A stretch of 64,000 nucleotides of DNA from Oscillospiraceae bacterium (GCA_021199335.1 JAJQIG010000046.1:140553-204552), one strand, 5' to 3'; positions 17,600-26,966 are shown, counted from the stretch's first letter. The notes: generated from the letters alone by a model not told the origin. Numbers and translations are program-made.

Positions 17600-17672
17600 A
17601 AGGGGAAAAGTTACAATCGCAATAAGATTGCGTATTGACGTATTTAATGATGGGGCTGTTTATTAATTGGAG

Positions 17673-19484
17673 TTAACCCTCAATCGATAGAACAGGCGGA
17701 TTTTCATTGGTGAGCAGATTGTACCAAATAGGTTGGCGCATACAAACAAGATCCTTTCTCCGAACAACATTTGTCGGATAAACCGAATCCTTTGAATTGG
17801 ATGTATCTATTGTCATGTATCCAATGCCGCATTCGTCAGAGGGGAGTATGACCTCATCCCTCGGGAATTTGAAGGTGTCCGGGCCAAATATGCCGCTCCT
17901 TCCGAAGAAATTGCCGTCTGTGCGGTTGGAAAATATCATGTAACAGTTGTTTTCGCCGCCCCTTACCCTCCAAAGATGCCAATGTATGGAACTGTAACCT
18001 CTCGGTATTGGGTAATTGTGCGGAGCCTCAGTTGAAGCAAGGCTGTATGGCGGGGGTGAATCTACAGCTGACGGACATAGGAGTATGTCGCAACCTCTGA
18101 GCGAAAGTAAGCGCCCTGTTTCAGGTATAAATGCATCGGAGCCGATCATAAGACCTACACGTCCAAGCTGGGTGTTTGCGTAAACAAATTCTGAACCACA
18201 TGAAGCGTTCCACCTCCTATCAGAAACGTTGAGGTGGATTTTTTTATATTTTGCGGCAACTCCCTCGGGGCCTGTAAGCATAGCGCAGTTGAAAACCTTT
18301 TCGCCCTCCCTCTCGATTGTGCCGACACATATATAAATATGATGAAGCATCGATGCATCAATAAGTTTGTCTGTAATATAATCCATTTTTTCTGAAAATG
18401 ACAGTGCCTCTTCGTATGACTCAGGTGTTCCCGTAATGCAAAGTTCGGGGAAAACAACAAGCTCCGCACCCTTTTCCGCAGCTTCCGAAGCGGCTTTTAT
18501 AATTTTGCCTAGATTTTCTTCCGTATTGCCATGATTTGGATTCATTTGAACCACTGCAGCCTTGGAGCGTTTTCCTGTCGGAAGTGGGTCATAACCGTAA
18601 AGCGTAAAAAAATCAAGAGGGTTCCATAAATATGGGTTTGAACATAACTCCTTGTACATATCGGGGCGCCTTGACTTTATTTTGTCTGTGCCATCGGCAA
18701 GCTTTTTGTTCCTTGCGGCAGAAATGTCAACTTCACCGTAGCATATTTCATCATTTTTATCGGAGTATGAAGCGATTTTTCCATCCGGATTTATAAGACA
18801 GCTTCCGCCTGAAAATTGAACAGTCCTCTCCAATCCGCAGCGGTTGCTTTCAAGAACATAGCATCCGTTTTCAAAAGCGCGGGTTATCCAATAGGGGGCA
18901 GGAGTCTTTTCGGCAAGCCAGTTGCTTACGTGTACAATAACGTCTGCTCCTCTAAGCGCTTCAAGACGTGCGGTTTCTATAAAGTGTATGTCCATGCATA
19001 TAAGCATACCGATGTTGCCAATAGGAGTTTCATATACCTGATGATCATAATCGCCCTGCTTCGACCATTTTGGCTCGGAGATATATGGATGTGTTTTCCT
19101 GTGTACTCCGATAATTCCTTTTGGCCCGATGAGGACTGCGGAATTGTAGTAAAGGTCGGTATCCTTATCTTTTTCGGCAATTCCCGTAACTATGAAACAA
19201 TCGTATTTTGCTGCAAGCTCTGTAAAAAGTTCTGTCGTTTTTCCCGGGATTGTTTCAACATACGGGGCAGCCTCATCCCTGCTGTAAAAGCAATATCCTG
19301 TTGTAGCCATTTCGGGCAGGGCGATAAGCTTTGCGCCGTCCTTGGCAGCCTCCTCAACAAGAGCAAGCTCATGAGCTATGTTTTCGTCCTTTTTAAAAAG
19401 TATAGGATCGCAGTTTATGGAGGCTGTTTTGTACTTTGTGAATTTAGGAATGCTGTTGCCCCCACATTTGATTTTACCTGACAT
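17673..19484 (-). CDS. Tandem carbon-nitrogen hydrolase (nitrilase superfamily), second domain lacking the catalytic Cys
   Basis: Two nitrilase-fold domains are fused in 603 residues. The superfamily hydrolyses amides, nitriles or N-carbamoyl compounds with a Glu-Lys-Cys triad. Domain 1 (about 17-260) has all three: E58 (ALPEMATTGY), K130 (VHRKTHPY) and C163 (LICMDIHFIE). Domain 2 (about 305-585) keeps E347 (FPELCITG) and K415 (YKKIHL), but the Cys position aligns with G448 in LMIGSDAFIPE, so it is probably non-catalytic. There is no signal peptide. An AAAGGTG site precedes the ATG. The gene faces the amide-type ABC transporter operon, which points to amide or nitrile nitrogen use; the substrate is unknown. 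Confidence 0.88.
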   Translation of the reverse strand: MSGKIKCGGNSIPKFTKYKTASINCDPILFKKDENIAHELALVEEAAKDGAKLIALPEMATTGYCFYSRDEAAPYVETIPGKTTELFTELAAKYDCFIVTGIAEKDKDTDLYYNSAVLIGPKGIIGVHRKTHPYISEPKWSKQGDYDHQVYETPIGNIGMLICMDIHFIETARLEALRGADVIVHVSNWLAEKTPAPYWITRAFENGCYVLESNRCGLERTVQFSGGSCLINPDGKIASYSDKNDEICYGEVDISAARNKKLADGTDKIKSRRPDMYKELCSNPYLWNPLDFFTLYGYDPLPTGKRSKAAVVQMNPNHGNTEENLGKIIKAASEAAEKGAELVVFPELCITGTPESYEEALSFSEKMDYITDKLIDASMLHHIYICVGTIEREGEKVFNCAMLTGPEGVAAKYKKIHLNVSDRRWNASCGSEFVYANTQLGRVGLMIGSDAFIPETGRLLSLRGCDILLCPSAVDSPPPYSLASTEAPHNYPIPRGYSSIHWHLWRVRGGENNCYMIFSNRTDGNFFGRSGIFGPDTFKFPRDEVILPSDECGIGYMTIDTSNSKDSVYPTNVVRRKDLVCMRQPIWYNLLTNENPPVLSIEG

Positions 19485-19833
19485 TTACACCACACCTTTC
19501 AAATAATTCTGAATATTATTGTATCACTAACTTGCAAAAATGTAACTGTAAAATATATAGATTGTTATGTAAAATCTCTTGAAATTGGCATAAATACGTG
19601 TAATTTAATAATGAATTCACATTATAATGTACAAATTCAATATTTCAAAAAATGCAAGTTTTTGAGTTATAAAATTCGTAAATTAAAAAATTTTTCAGGT
19701 AATAGTAAAAATAGTTCATTTCCTTTTCGACATTATTGAAATATAATAAAACCATAGCAAAAAGCAGTTTGCTTTTAAGGCTAAATAAAAGATAACGTAG
19801 GAATCACGGGAAGTTTTGAGAGGAGAGATTTTT
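19485..19833. promoter_or_regulatory. Divergent control region of the nitrogen island
   Basis: This 349-base, very A/T-rich region separates the nitrilase gene (minus) from the transporter operon (plus). On the plus strand a perfect TATAAT (19742-19747) has only a poor -35 match (TTCCTT at 19720-19725), as expected of an activator-dependent promoter. A small hairpin, AAAAGC/GCTTTT (19760-19776), lies in the leader. On the minus strand TACAAT with a weak TTACAT is possible. No sigma-54 or ykkC-type riboswitch signature is evident. Confidence 0.4.
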
Positions 19834-21123
19834 ATGAAATGGAAAAAAGTGTTGAGTATGGCTCTTGCGTGCCTTGCTGCATCAACAGCTTTGATGGGAT
19901 GCTCAAACAGCAGCTCATCGGACAGCGGTGATTCATCCGCCGACAACAGCTCCGCATCCGCTTCATCCGATGGCGGAGATACGGTAAAGATTGCTGTTAT
20001 TGAGGATATTTCGGGCGATAATTCGCTTGTCGGTACCCAGAAATATCACGGCGCACAGCTTGCTATAAGTGAAATCAATGAGGCAGGAGGAATCCTCGGC
20101 AAGCAGGTTGAAATGATTTTCTGTGACGGTCAGTCGGATAATAATGTATATCAGGAAATGTTCAATAAGGTTATTCTTGAGGATGAAGTGGATGCCATTA
20201 TGGGCTGCTATACAAGTGCTTCAAGAGAAGCGGTTCGTCCAATAGTTGAGGAAAACAATGCGCTCCTTTTCTACAACAATCAGTATGAGGGCGGCGTTGC
20301 ATCGCATAATGTATTCTGCACCGGCGCTATCCCCGAGCATCAGATTACGACACTTATGCAGGGCATGATTGAGGAATATGGTCCTAAGGTTTACATTATC
20401 GCAGCCGATTATAATTTCGGTCAGATAAGTGCAATGTGGGTTGAACAGGAAATTGCAAATAACGGCGGCGAGCTTGTTGGCGAGGAATTTATTCCTCTTG
20501 AGGTTTCGCAGTTTTCAAGCACAATCGCAAATATCCAGGCAGCTCAGCCGGATGTGCTTGTAACGCTTCTTGTAGGTACAGCACAATCCTCATTCTATGA
20601 GCAGTGGGGTACTTCGGGAATTGAGGGATGTCCCATGGCAACAACAGTAAATATCGCTCAGGGCTATGAACACCTCAGATTTAATCCGCCCGCCCTTGAA
20701 AATATGTATGTAACAGCAACCTATGTTGAAGAACTTGATACCGACGCTTCAAACGCTTTTAAGGACAGATGGCACGCAATGTTCCCCGATGAGCCTTATA
20801 TCGGTATGGAAGCGGAAGCTGAGTATACGGGAGTATACCTTTACAAAGCCGCAGTGGAAAAGGCAGGTACAACGGATGTCGAAGCTGTAATTACAGCCTT
20901 GGAATCCGGTGAAATAAGCTATGACGGCCCCGGCGGAACGGTTACGGTTGACGGCGCAACTCACCATGCTGTACGTGATGTATACCTCTTCAGCTGTGAC
21001 GCATCCCATACGCTCCACCTCGAAAAAACATGGAATGCTGTTCAGCCCGATTGGCTTTCCGTAACAAAGGGAATTGATCTCAGAACGGATGCCCCCAACG
21101 AGCAGTATACACCACTTGACTAA
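19834..21123 (+). CDS. Urea/short-chain amide-type ABC transporter substrate-binding lipoprotein
   Basis: This extracytoplasmic lipoprotein of 429 residues captures the transported compound. A lysine-rich start and hydrophobic stretch end in the lipobox ALMGC, followed by a Ser/Asp linker to residue 50. The mature part has the Leu/Ile/Val-binding fold of the UrtA/FmdD/AmiC branch, for example IAVIEDISGDNSLVGTQKYHG, FYNNQYEGG and AADYNFGQ. The ATG at 19834 follows GAGAGGAGAGA; an upstream TTG is less likely. It heads a five-gene transporter operon, and a hairpin 36 bases after its stop may give it higher mRNA levels. Urea, formamide or acetamide are candidate ligands. Confidence 0.88.
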   Translation: MKWKKVLSMALACLAASTALMGCSNSSSSDSGDSSADNSSASASSDGGDTVKIAVIEDISGDNSLVGTQKYHGAQLAISEINEAGGILGKQVEMIFCDGQSDNNVYQEMFNKVILEDEVDAIMGCYTSASREAVRPIVEENNALLFYNNQYEGGVASHNVFCTGAIPEHQITTLMQGMIEEYGPKVYIIAADYNFGQISAMWVEQEIANNGGELVGEEFIPLEVSQFSSTIANIQAAQPDVLVTLLVGTAQSSFYEQWGTSGIEGCPMATTVNIAQGYEHLRFNPPALENMYVTATYVEELDTDASNAFKDRWHAMFPDEPYIGMEAEAEYTGVYLYKAAVEKAGTTDVEAVITALESGEISYDGPGGTVTVDGATHHAVRDVYLFSCDASHTLHLEKTWNAVQPDWLSVTKGIDLRTDAPNEQYTPLD

Positions 21124-21159
21124 GCGTCTCTTAATTTGGTGACACAGGATAAGTAATGT

Positions 21160-21218
21160 ACCGACCGTATCAGGACTACGTAATTCGGTTTAGCATTGTA
21201 TACGGTCGGTATTATATT
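21160..21218 (+). terminator. Stem-loop after the binding-protein gene (attenuator)
   Basis: A perfect 11-bp inverted repeat has arms at 21160-21170 and 21200-21210 and a 29-base loop, followed by the A/T-rich ATTATATTTAA. It lies between the binding-protein gene and the permease genes, where partial termination or 3'-end protection would favour the binding protein. Confidence 0.55.
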
Positions 21219-21256
21219 TAATCAGAACGGCAAAATGTCTCAGGAGGCAGAAACGA

Positions 21257-22138
21257 ATGACTTATTTGTATCAATTCTGTGATAGCTTTTCATTCCTGAT
21301 ACTTTCGGCAATGGGTCTGTCGATTATTTTCGGGATGATGGGAATAATAAACCTTGCTCACGGGGAATTTATAATGCTCGGAGCATATATAACGACTTTT
21401 TTTGCAGTCCGTAATGTGCCCCTTCCCATTTCTGTTGCTTTGGGCGCAGTGGGAACGGGAGTTTTCGGCTTCATTATGGATAGGCTCATAATAAGCAGGC
21501 TTTACTCCAGACCGCTTGATTCAGTTGTTGCAACTTGGGGAATAAGCCTTGTAATGTGCCAAGGAATGAGAGTTCTTTTCGGCTCGTCCATTGTGGGAAC
21601 ATCAACTCCACTTGGCTCGTTTACAGTAAACGGCGGAAAATTCTCCGTCTACAGAATGGTTCTCGCAGCTATTTCATTGGTTCTTGTGGCTGCGGTCTAC
21701 TTCATTTTTATGCACACGAAAATCGGTCTTTATGCCCGCGCAACAATGCAGAATTGCGCAATAGCAAGCAGCCTTGGAGTAAATTCAAACAGGATGTATG
21801 CGCTTACATTTGCTTTTGGCTCTGCCCTTGCGGGGCTTTGCGGCGGGCTTTATGCTCCGACTGTGTCAATAACTCCCGATATGGGAAGCAACTTTATGAT
21901 GGAGAGCTTTGTAACCGTAATTGTCGGAGGAACAAATCCGCTTGTGGGAACGGTTATCTCGGGCGGTGTCCTCGGATTGGTCCGCAGTTTCCTTGAAATA
22001 GGCTTCGGAACCTTTGTCGGACGCGTCGGTCTGCTGATTGTTGCAATTATATTTATAAGGCTCGTACCAAAGGGCTTTTCGGGACTTGTTGAAAATATAA
22101 GAAAAAGAATTGAGGTGAAGAAGAATGAAAAGATCTGA
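21257..22138 (+). CDS. ABC transporter permease, LivH/UrtB type
   Basis: This 293-residue membrane protein has about eight hydrophobic helices and the branched-chain/urea transporter permease pattern: an N-terminal GLSIIFGMMGIINLAHGEFIMLGAY block, a TKIGLYARATMQN cytoplasmic loop and FGSALAGLCGGLYAP. CAGGAGGCAGAAACG provides a strong ribosome site. Its last 14 bases overlap the second permease gene. It forms the membrane channel together with the LivM/UrtC-type protein. The family alone does not separate urea, amide and amino-acid substrates. Confidence 0.9.
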   Translation: MTYLYQFCDSFSFLILSAMGLSIIFGMMGIINLAHGEFIMLGAYITTFFAVRNVPLPISVALGAVGTGVFGFIMDRLIISRLYSRPLDSVVATWGISLVMCQGMRVLFGSSIVGTSTPLGSFTVNGGKFSVYRMVLAAISLVLVAAVYFIFMHTKIGLYARATMQNCAIASSLGVNSNRMYALTFAFGSALAGLCGGLYAPTVSITPDMGSNFMMESFVTVIVGGTNPLVGTVISGGVLGLVRSFLEIGFGTFVGRVGLLIVAIIFIRLVPKGFSGLVENIRKRIEVKKNEKI

Positions 22139-23180
22139 AATCGCATCGAAGGTATCAGGCTTTATTTGCACCGAAAACATACTGGCGGTTCTTATGATGG
22201 CTGCGGCGCTTATCGTTCCCGCATTTCTCAGTCAATACCGTGTGGGTATCTTTTCATACTTTTATACAACAGTTCTTCTTGTGCTGAGTATTTCGCTTAT
22301 ATGGGGCTTTGCAGGCATATTCAGCTTCGGTCAAGCGGCTTTCTTTGGAATAGGTGGGTATACATATGGCATAATTGCCAAGCTTGCGGCAAACACCGCA
22401 ATGACACCGATTGCTCTTTTGGCGGGAGTAGCCCTTGCTGCAGCAGTTGCCGCAATCCTCGGGTATTTTATGTTCTACGGCGGAATAAACGATGTGTTTG
22501 TGGGCCTTATAACAATGTGCTTTACCATAGCGCTTTCAACCTTTATGGGTCAAACGGCAGGCTCCCAGTGGAAAATCGGCAATGTTTCCCTTGGCGGCTT
22601 CAATGGACTTACAAAGATTCCTACACTTTACTTCGGAAGCTATAAATGCAGTAAAACAGCATTCTATTATGTTACATTAATAATTGTTGCAGCGGTGTTT
22701 ATTGCATTGAAGGTGCTCAAGCACACAAAGGTTGGCTATTCACTCCTTGCAATAAGAGAGAATCGTACAAGAAGTGAGCTTTTCGGATATAATGTTCCAA
22801 AAATCCAGGTGCTTGTTTTCACAGCGGGCGGGGCAATAGCCGGACTGGCGGGTGCCCTATATGCCGCATGGGGAAATTATATAACGCCGAGTAACCTTAA
22901 CCTTGATGCATCAACGCTTGTTGTTGTGCTTGTTGCCGCAGGAGGAAGAAAAAATGCAACGGCCGCCGTGCTGTTTACCATTATTTATTCCTACATTGCA
23001 AATCAGCTTTCTTCAAGCGGAAGTCAGTTTGCCCTTATTATCCTCGGACTTATGCTTATTCTTGTTGTACTCTTCGTCCCGGATGGCATAATTTCAGGTG
23101 TTTTTGACGGTATCGATGCATTGTTTAAAAAGCTTTTCGGAAGAAAACAAGCCGAACCCGATAAAGGAGAAAAAATATGA
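22125..23180 (+). CDS. ABC transporter permease, LivM/UrtC type
   Basis: This is the second permease, 351 residues with nine or ten hydrophobic stretches. Family motifs include WGFAGIFSFGQAAFFGIGGY near residue 65 and the loop GYSLLAIRENRTRSELFGYN. The start overlaps the end of the first permease gene by 14 bases, and its own stop overlaps the ATG of the first ATPase gene, so translation is coupled. It is inferred to pair with the product of 21257-22138. Confidence 0.9.
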   Translation: MKRSEIASKVSGFICTENILAVLMMAAALIVPAFLSQYRVGIFSYFYTTVLLVLSISLIWGFAGIFSFGQAAFFGIGGYTYGIIAKLAANTAMTPIALLAGVALAAAVAAILGYFMFYGGINDVFVGLITMCFTIALSTFMGQTAGSQWKIGNVSLGGFNGLTKIPTLYFGSYKCSKTAFYYVTLIIVAAVFIALKVLKHTKVGYSLLAIRENRTRSELFGYNVPKIQVLVFTAGGAIAGLAGALYAAWGNYITPSNLNLDASTLVVVLVAAGGRKNATAAVLFTIIYSYIANQLSSSGSQFALIILGLMLILVVLFVPDGIISGVFDGIDALFKKLFGRKQAEPDKGEKI

Positions 23181-23899
23181 GTGAAAACGAAACTATTCTT
23201 GAGCTTGTAAAGGTATCAAAGCAGTTTGGCGGCATACAAGCTGTGGAAAATTTTGATTTTAAGGTCGAAAAGGGCGCTCTGCACTGCCTCATAGGTCCCA
23301 ATGGAGCCGGTAAAACAACAGTTTTTAAGCTTATTACAGGTCTTTATCCCGTTTCGTCAGGAAGAGTGAAATTCAAGGGTAGGGATATAACGGGAATGAG
23401 CGCTTCAAAACGTGCAAGGAACGGTCTTAGTATAAAAATGCAGGTTCCCGGTGTCTTTGAGGATCTTACGCTTCGCGAAAATATAAGAATTGCGGCCGGA
23501 AATTATGTCGGCGCAGCCTCCCTTGATGAGGAAACTGAAAGGCTTATAAAAATGGTGAAGCTCGATTCCCTTGGAAATCCTCCCGTAAGGAATATGTCGC
23601 ATGGTCAGCAGCAGTGGCTTGAGATAGCAATGGCACTCGCTTCAAACCCTGAGCTTCTTCTTCTTGACGAGCCTGCGGCAGGTATGGGTCCCGAGGAAAC
23701 AGCGTTTACAGCGGAGCTTGTAAAGGAGCTTAACGCCCAAGGACTTACAATACTTTTCATCGACCATGATATGGATTTTGTGCGCAGTATTGCAAAGGAG
23801 GTCACTGTTATGCATTACGGTAAAAAATTTGCCGAGGGTACTGTTGATGAGATAAGCAATCATGCGGGTGTAAAGCAGATCTATCTCGGAAATGTGTGA
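23177..23899 (+). CDS. ABC transporter ATP-binding protein, LivG/UrtD type
   Basis: This 240-residue ATPase of the high-affinity amide/urea-type transporter has Walker A GPNGAGKTT (about residues 40-48), the signature MSHGQQQWLEI and Walker B LLLLDEPAAGM, then the switch histidine in FIDHDMDF. The MSHGQQQ variant of the signature is common in UrtD-like proteins. The start codon overlaps the stop of the preceding permease gene by 4 bases, after AAAGGAGAAAAA. Confidence 0.92.
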   Translation: MSENETILELVKVSKQFGGIQAVENFDFKVEKGALHCLIGPNGAGKTTVFKLITGLYPVSSGRVKFKGRDITGMSASKRARNGLSIKMQVPGVFEDLTLRENIRIAAGNYVGAASLDEETERLIKMVKLDSLGNPPVRNMSHGQQQWLEIAMALASNPELLLLDEPAAGMGPEETAFTAELVKELNAQGLTILFIDHDMDFVRSIAKEVTVMHYGKKFAEGTVDEISNHAGVKQIYLGNV

Positions 23900-23919
23900 G
23901 TGAAGGGAGAAAGATCACT

Positions 23920-24621
23920 ATGATGCTTGAAGCAAAAAACGTAACCGCCGGCTACGATAAGGTTATGGTAATAAATGATATAAGCATTTCAATCGGTGAG
24001 GGAGAGATAGTATCCATCATCGGAAGAAACGGAGTCGGTAAATCAACGTTTATGAAAACGCTTATGGGTCTGCTGAAAACCTCCTCAGGAAGCATTATTT
24101 TCGATGGAGAGGACATTACAGCCGTGAAAGCGCATAACCGTGCCAAAAACGGACTCGGATATGTTCCGCAGGGGCATGGTATCTTCCCGGGACTTACTGT
24201 TGAAGAAAATATGAGAATGGGCTGCATGATAAATTCCGCTAATGAGAAGTATAATTTTGATATGGTATACACTTATTTTCCACGCCTTGCCGAAAGGAAG
24301 AAGCAGATGGCGGGAAGTATGAGCGGCGGAGAACAGGCTATGCTTTCAATAGGAAGAGTACTTGTCGGGAATCCCAAAATACTCCTGCTCGATGAGCCGT
24401 CCGAAGGCGTGCAGCCGAATGTTGTTTCCCAAATGGGCGATATTGTGCTCAAGATAAGCAAGGAAATCGGTCTTACGGTGCTTATGGTCGAACAGCATAT
24501 GGGTCTTATACAGCAGGTTACAGAGCGTTCCTACGTCCTTGATAAGGGCAGCATTGTAGCTTCCCTTACGAAGGAAGAGGTTAACGATAACAATGTTATA
24601 AAGCAATATCTTACGGTTTAA
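23920..24621 (+). CDS. ABC transporter ATP-binding protein, LivF/UrtE type
   Basis: This is the second ATPase, 233 residues, with Walker A GRNGVGKST, the signature MSGGEQAMLSI and Walker B ILLLDEPSEGVQP. The SEGVQP ending is typical of LivF/UrtE subunits. An upstream GTG at 23896 overlaps the previous stop, but AAGGGAGAAAG (23903-23913) is properly spaced for the ATG at 23920 (or 23923), which I prefer. It completes the five-gene transporter. The acetamidase/formamidase gene follows 23 bases later, tying transport to amide hydrolysis. Confidence 0.92.
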   Translation: MMLEAKNVTAGYDKVMVINDISISIGEGEIVSIIGRNGVGKSTFMKTLMGLLKTSSGSIIFDGEDITAVKAHNRAKNGLGYVPQGHGIFPGLTVEENMRMGCMINSANEKYNFDMVYTYFPRLAERKKQMAGSMSGGEQAMLSIGRVLVGNPKILLLDEPSEGVQPNVVSQMGDIVLKISKEIGLTVLMVEQHMGLIQQVTERSYVLDKGSIVASLTKEEVNDNNVIKQYLTV

Positions 24622-24644
24622 TTTCAAGAAAGGAAGTAATTATT

Positions 24645-25556
24645 ATGGTAGAAATCAGACAAAAGCCCGGTACATACTCTTATGCTTTCAGCAGATATAT
24701 CGAGCCAATCGCAAGGGTAAACACAGGAGAAGAGGTAATCGTCCATACACTTGATGCGTTTGAGGACAGAATATCGAAGGAAACCGATTCACCCACACAG
24801 ATACTCGGGAAATATCTCAATCCCCAAACAGGTCCAATTTATATTGAAGGAGCCGAACCGGGCGATACATTGGTTGTTGAAATAATAAATATTGAGGCTG
24901 ATAGGGATTATGCGGTGAGCGCAAACATTCCCGAATTTGGCGGATTGGTTACAACCCCGACAACCCGTTTCCTTAATCCTCCTCTTCCCGAAAAGGTGTG
25001 GATATATAAAAAGGAAGGAGATATGCTGAGGTGCAATGATAAGCTTTGCTATCCATGGCGTCCGTTTTTCGGAACAATTGCAACCGCCCCGGATATGGAA
25101 AGTATTTCGGCGCTTACACCTTTCGATCAAGGAGGAAATATGGATGTAAGGGATATTTGCCCGGGAAATAAGGTTCATCTCCCAGTAGCTTGTGAGGGAG
25201 CGATGTTTTATATCGGCGACTGCCATGCAAGGCAAGGCGATGGAGAGCTTAACGGTACTGCCCTTGAAATAAACGGCAAAGCAACCCTGAGATTCTCTCT
25301 TATAAAGGGAAAAACAATAAAGTGGCCGAGAATTGAAAATGATGAGTATATTATGACAGTCGGCAGCGCAAAACCAATGGAGGATGCAGCAAGAATTGCT
25401 TATACCGAGCTTGTCCATTGGATGTGCGAATACGGATGGGATGAGCTTGAAGCATATGAGGCTTTGAGTCAGTGCGGCGAAATGTATGTAGGTAATATGG
25501 TTGATACCTTCTATTCCCTTGTCGCAAAGGTGAAAAAGGAATATGTTATGAGATAA
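24645..25556 (+). CDS. Acetamidase/formamidase family protein
   Basis: This 303-residue cytoplasmic amidase belongs to the FmdA/AmdA family, which hydrolyses formamide or acetamide to ammonia and the acid. Recognisable elements are the N-terminal HTLDAFED segment, GPIYIEGAEPGDTLVVEI (about residues 62-79), and VACEGAMFYIGDCHARQGDGE in the centre, which supplies the conserved acidic and histidine residues. AAAGGAAGTAATT precedes the ATG. Its place between the transporter and glnA suggests that imported amides are hydrolysed here and the ammonia passes to glutamine synthetase. The exact substrate is inferred. Confidence 0.9.
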   Translation: MVEIRQKPGTYSYAFSRYIEPIARVNTGEEVIVHTLDAFEDRISKETDSPTQILGKYLNPQTGPIYIEGAEPGDTLVVEIINIEADRDYAVSANIPEFGGLVTTPTTRFLNPPLPEKVWIYKKEGDMLRCNDKLCYPWRPFFGTIATAPDMESISALTPFDQGGNMDVRDICPGNKVHLPVACEGAMFYIGDCHARQGDGELNGTALEINGKATLRFSLIKGKTIKWPRIENDEYIMTVGSAKPMEDAARIAYTELVHWMCEYGWDELEAYEALSQCGEMYVGNMVDTFYSLVAKVKKEYVMR

Positions 25557-25567
25557 ATAGGCCGCCG

Positions 25568-25586
25568 CCCCTGCGTTCGGCAGGGG
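25568..25586 (+). other. G/C-rich stem-loop in the glnA leader
   Basis: A perfect 7-bp inverted repeat, CCCCTGC/GCAGGGG, has a 5-base loop and sits in the 75-base gap between the formamidase gene and glnA. No T-run follows, so it is not a classical terminator. It may be a processing or stability element. It does not match the cyanobacterial glutamine riboswitch motif. Confidence 0.4.
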
Positions 25587-25631
25587 GAGATCGGCTGCGG
25601 GCATACCAATCGTCGAAAGGAGCTTTAGGTT

Positions 25632-26966
25632 ATGTGTTTTCAGATAGAAGACATTGAAAAAATTATAAATGATAACGATGTGGAATTCATCCGCCTGCAA
25701 TTTACGGATATCCTCGGGCATATGAAGAATGTTGCCGTAACAAGGTCACAGCTTGATAACGTCCTTAATAATAAGGTGACCTTTGACGGTTCATCGGTGG
25801 AGGGTTTTTCACGCATTGAGGAATCGGATATGTATCTTCGTCCCGATATGGATACATTCTCGCTTCTTCCGTGGCGTCCGAAGCAGAGCGCTGTTGCAAG
25901 AATGATATGCGATATACATACCCCTGATGGCGATGCGTTTGAAGGCGACCCAAGATATAGGCTTCGCAGAGCTATTGACAAGGCGGAGGAATTGGGTTAT
26001 ACTTTTAATGTGGGAGCCGAATGCGAATTTTTTCTTTTCCATACAGATGAGGTCGGCAGACCTACAACCCTAACGCATGATACATCAAGCTATTTTGACC
26101 TCGAGCCGTTGGATCTCGGCGGTGAGGTAAGACGGCGTATCGTCCTTGCGCTTGAGGAAATGGGTTTTGAAATCGAAGCCTCCCATCATGAGGTTGCAAG
26201 AGGTCAGCATGAGGTTGACTTTAAGTACAGTGATGCGCTTAAGGCGGCCGATAATATTATGACGTTTAAATTTGCGGTTAAGTCAATATCTAAGAAAAAT
26301 AACCTTTTTGCCTCCTTTATGCCAAAACCGACCGAGGGCGTTAACGGTTCGGGTATGCATATAAATATGTCCCTTTCGCAAAACGGCAGAAATGTTTTTT
26401 ATGATCCCGATGACCCCAAGAGGAACGGTTTGAGCAGGGAAGCATATTGCTTTATTGCCGGAATAATGAAGCATATAAAAGCAATGACTGCCGTAAATAA
26501 CCCACTTGTAAATTCATATAAACGCCTTGTCCCCGGGTACGAAGCACCGATACATATTGCATGGTCGTGCAAGAATAGAAGTCCGCTTATAAGAATCCCT
26601 GCATCACGAGGAAGCGGAACAAGGGTGGAGCTTCGTTCCCCCGATCCTTCCGCGAACCCGTACCTTGTTCTTGCCTGCTGCCTTGAAGCGGGGCTTGACG
26701 GCATAAGCAGGGAAATTGAACCACCCGATGAGATAACGGAAAACATCTTCGATATGTCCGAGAATGAGCTTGCTCAGAGCGGTATTGAGGCTATCCCATC
26801 GTCACTTGAGGAAGCCTTGAAAGAGCTTGAGAAGGACGAGCTTATAAAGGAGACACTAGGTGAGCATATACTGTCAAAATTTATGACTTTGAAGAAGGCA
26901 GAGTGCGATGAATATCGTCACCAGGTAAGTCAATGGGAAATTGAACGTTACCTCAATACTTATTAA
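25632..26966 (+). CDS. glnA: Glutamine synthetase, type I
   Basis: GlnA joins ammonia and glutamate into glutamine with ATP. The 444-residue length is the GSI-alpha form of Firmicutes. Signatures visible are FDGSSVEGFSRIEESDM (about residues 51-67), the metal-site region GAECEFFLF, NGSGMHINMS and the ATP-site block. There is no tyrosine adenylylation segment, as expected for this type; homologues are feedback-inhibited and controlled by GlnR. CGAAAGGAGCTTTAGG precedes the ATG. It is the end of the amide import and hydrolysis operon and is followed by a two-component system. Other glnA copies may exist outside the window. Confidence 0.95.
   Translation: MCFQIEDIEKIINDNDVEFIRLQFTDILGHMKNVAVTRSQLDNVLNNKVTFDGSSVEGFSRIEESDMYLRPDMDTFSLLPWRPKQSAVARMICDIHTPDGDAFEGDPRYRLRRAIDKAEELGYTFNVGAECEFFLFHTDEVGRPTTLTHDTSSYFDLEPLDLGGEVRRRIVLALEEMGFEIEASHHEVARGQHEVDFKYSDALKAADNIMTFKFAVKSISKKNNLFASFMPKPTEGVNGSGMHINMSLSQNGRNVFYDPDDPKRNGLSREAYCFIAGIMKHIKAMTAVNNPLVNSYKRLVPGYEAPIHIAWSCKNRSPLIRIPASRGSGTRVELRSPDPSANPYLVLACCLEAGLDGISREIEPPDEITENIFDMSENELAQSGIEAIPSSLEEALKELEKDELIKETLGEHILSKFMTLKKAECDEYRHQVSQWEIERYLNTY

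Noticed and set aside
18816..19481. A 221-codon plus-strand ORF opposite the nitrilase gene
   Set aside because: Antisense shadow of a gene with intact catalytic motifs.
19760..19833. A guanidine (ykkC-type) riboswitch in the leader of the amide-type transporter
   Set aside because: The fragment ACGGGAAG recalls the family, but the other conserved ykkC segments and paired stems are missing.
24789..25721. A 310-codon minus-strand ORF opposite the formamidase and the glnA start
   Set aside because: Antisense of two well-supported genes, with no ribosome site.
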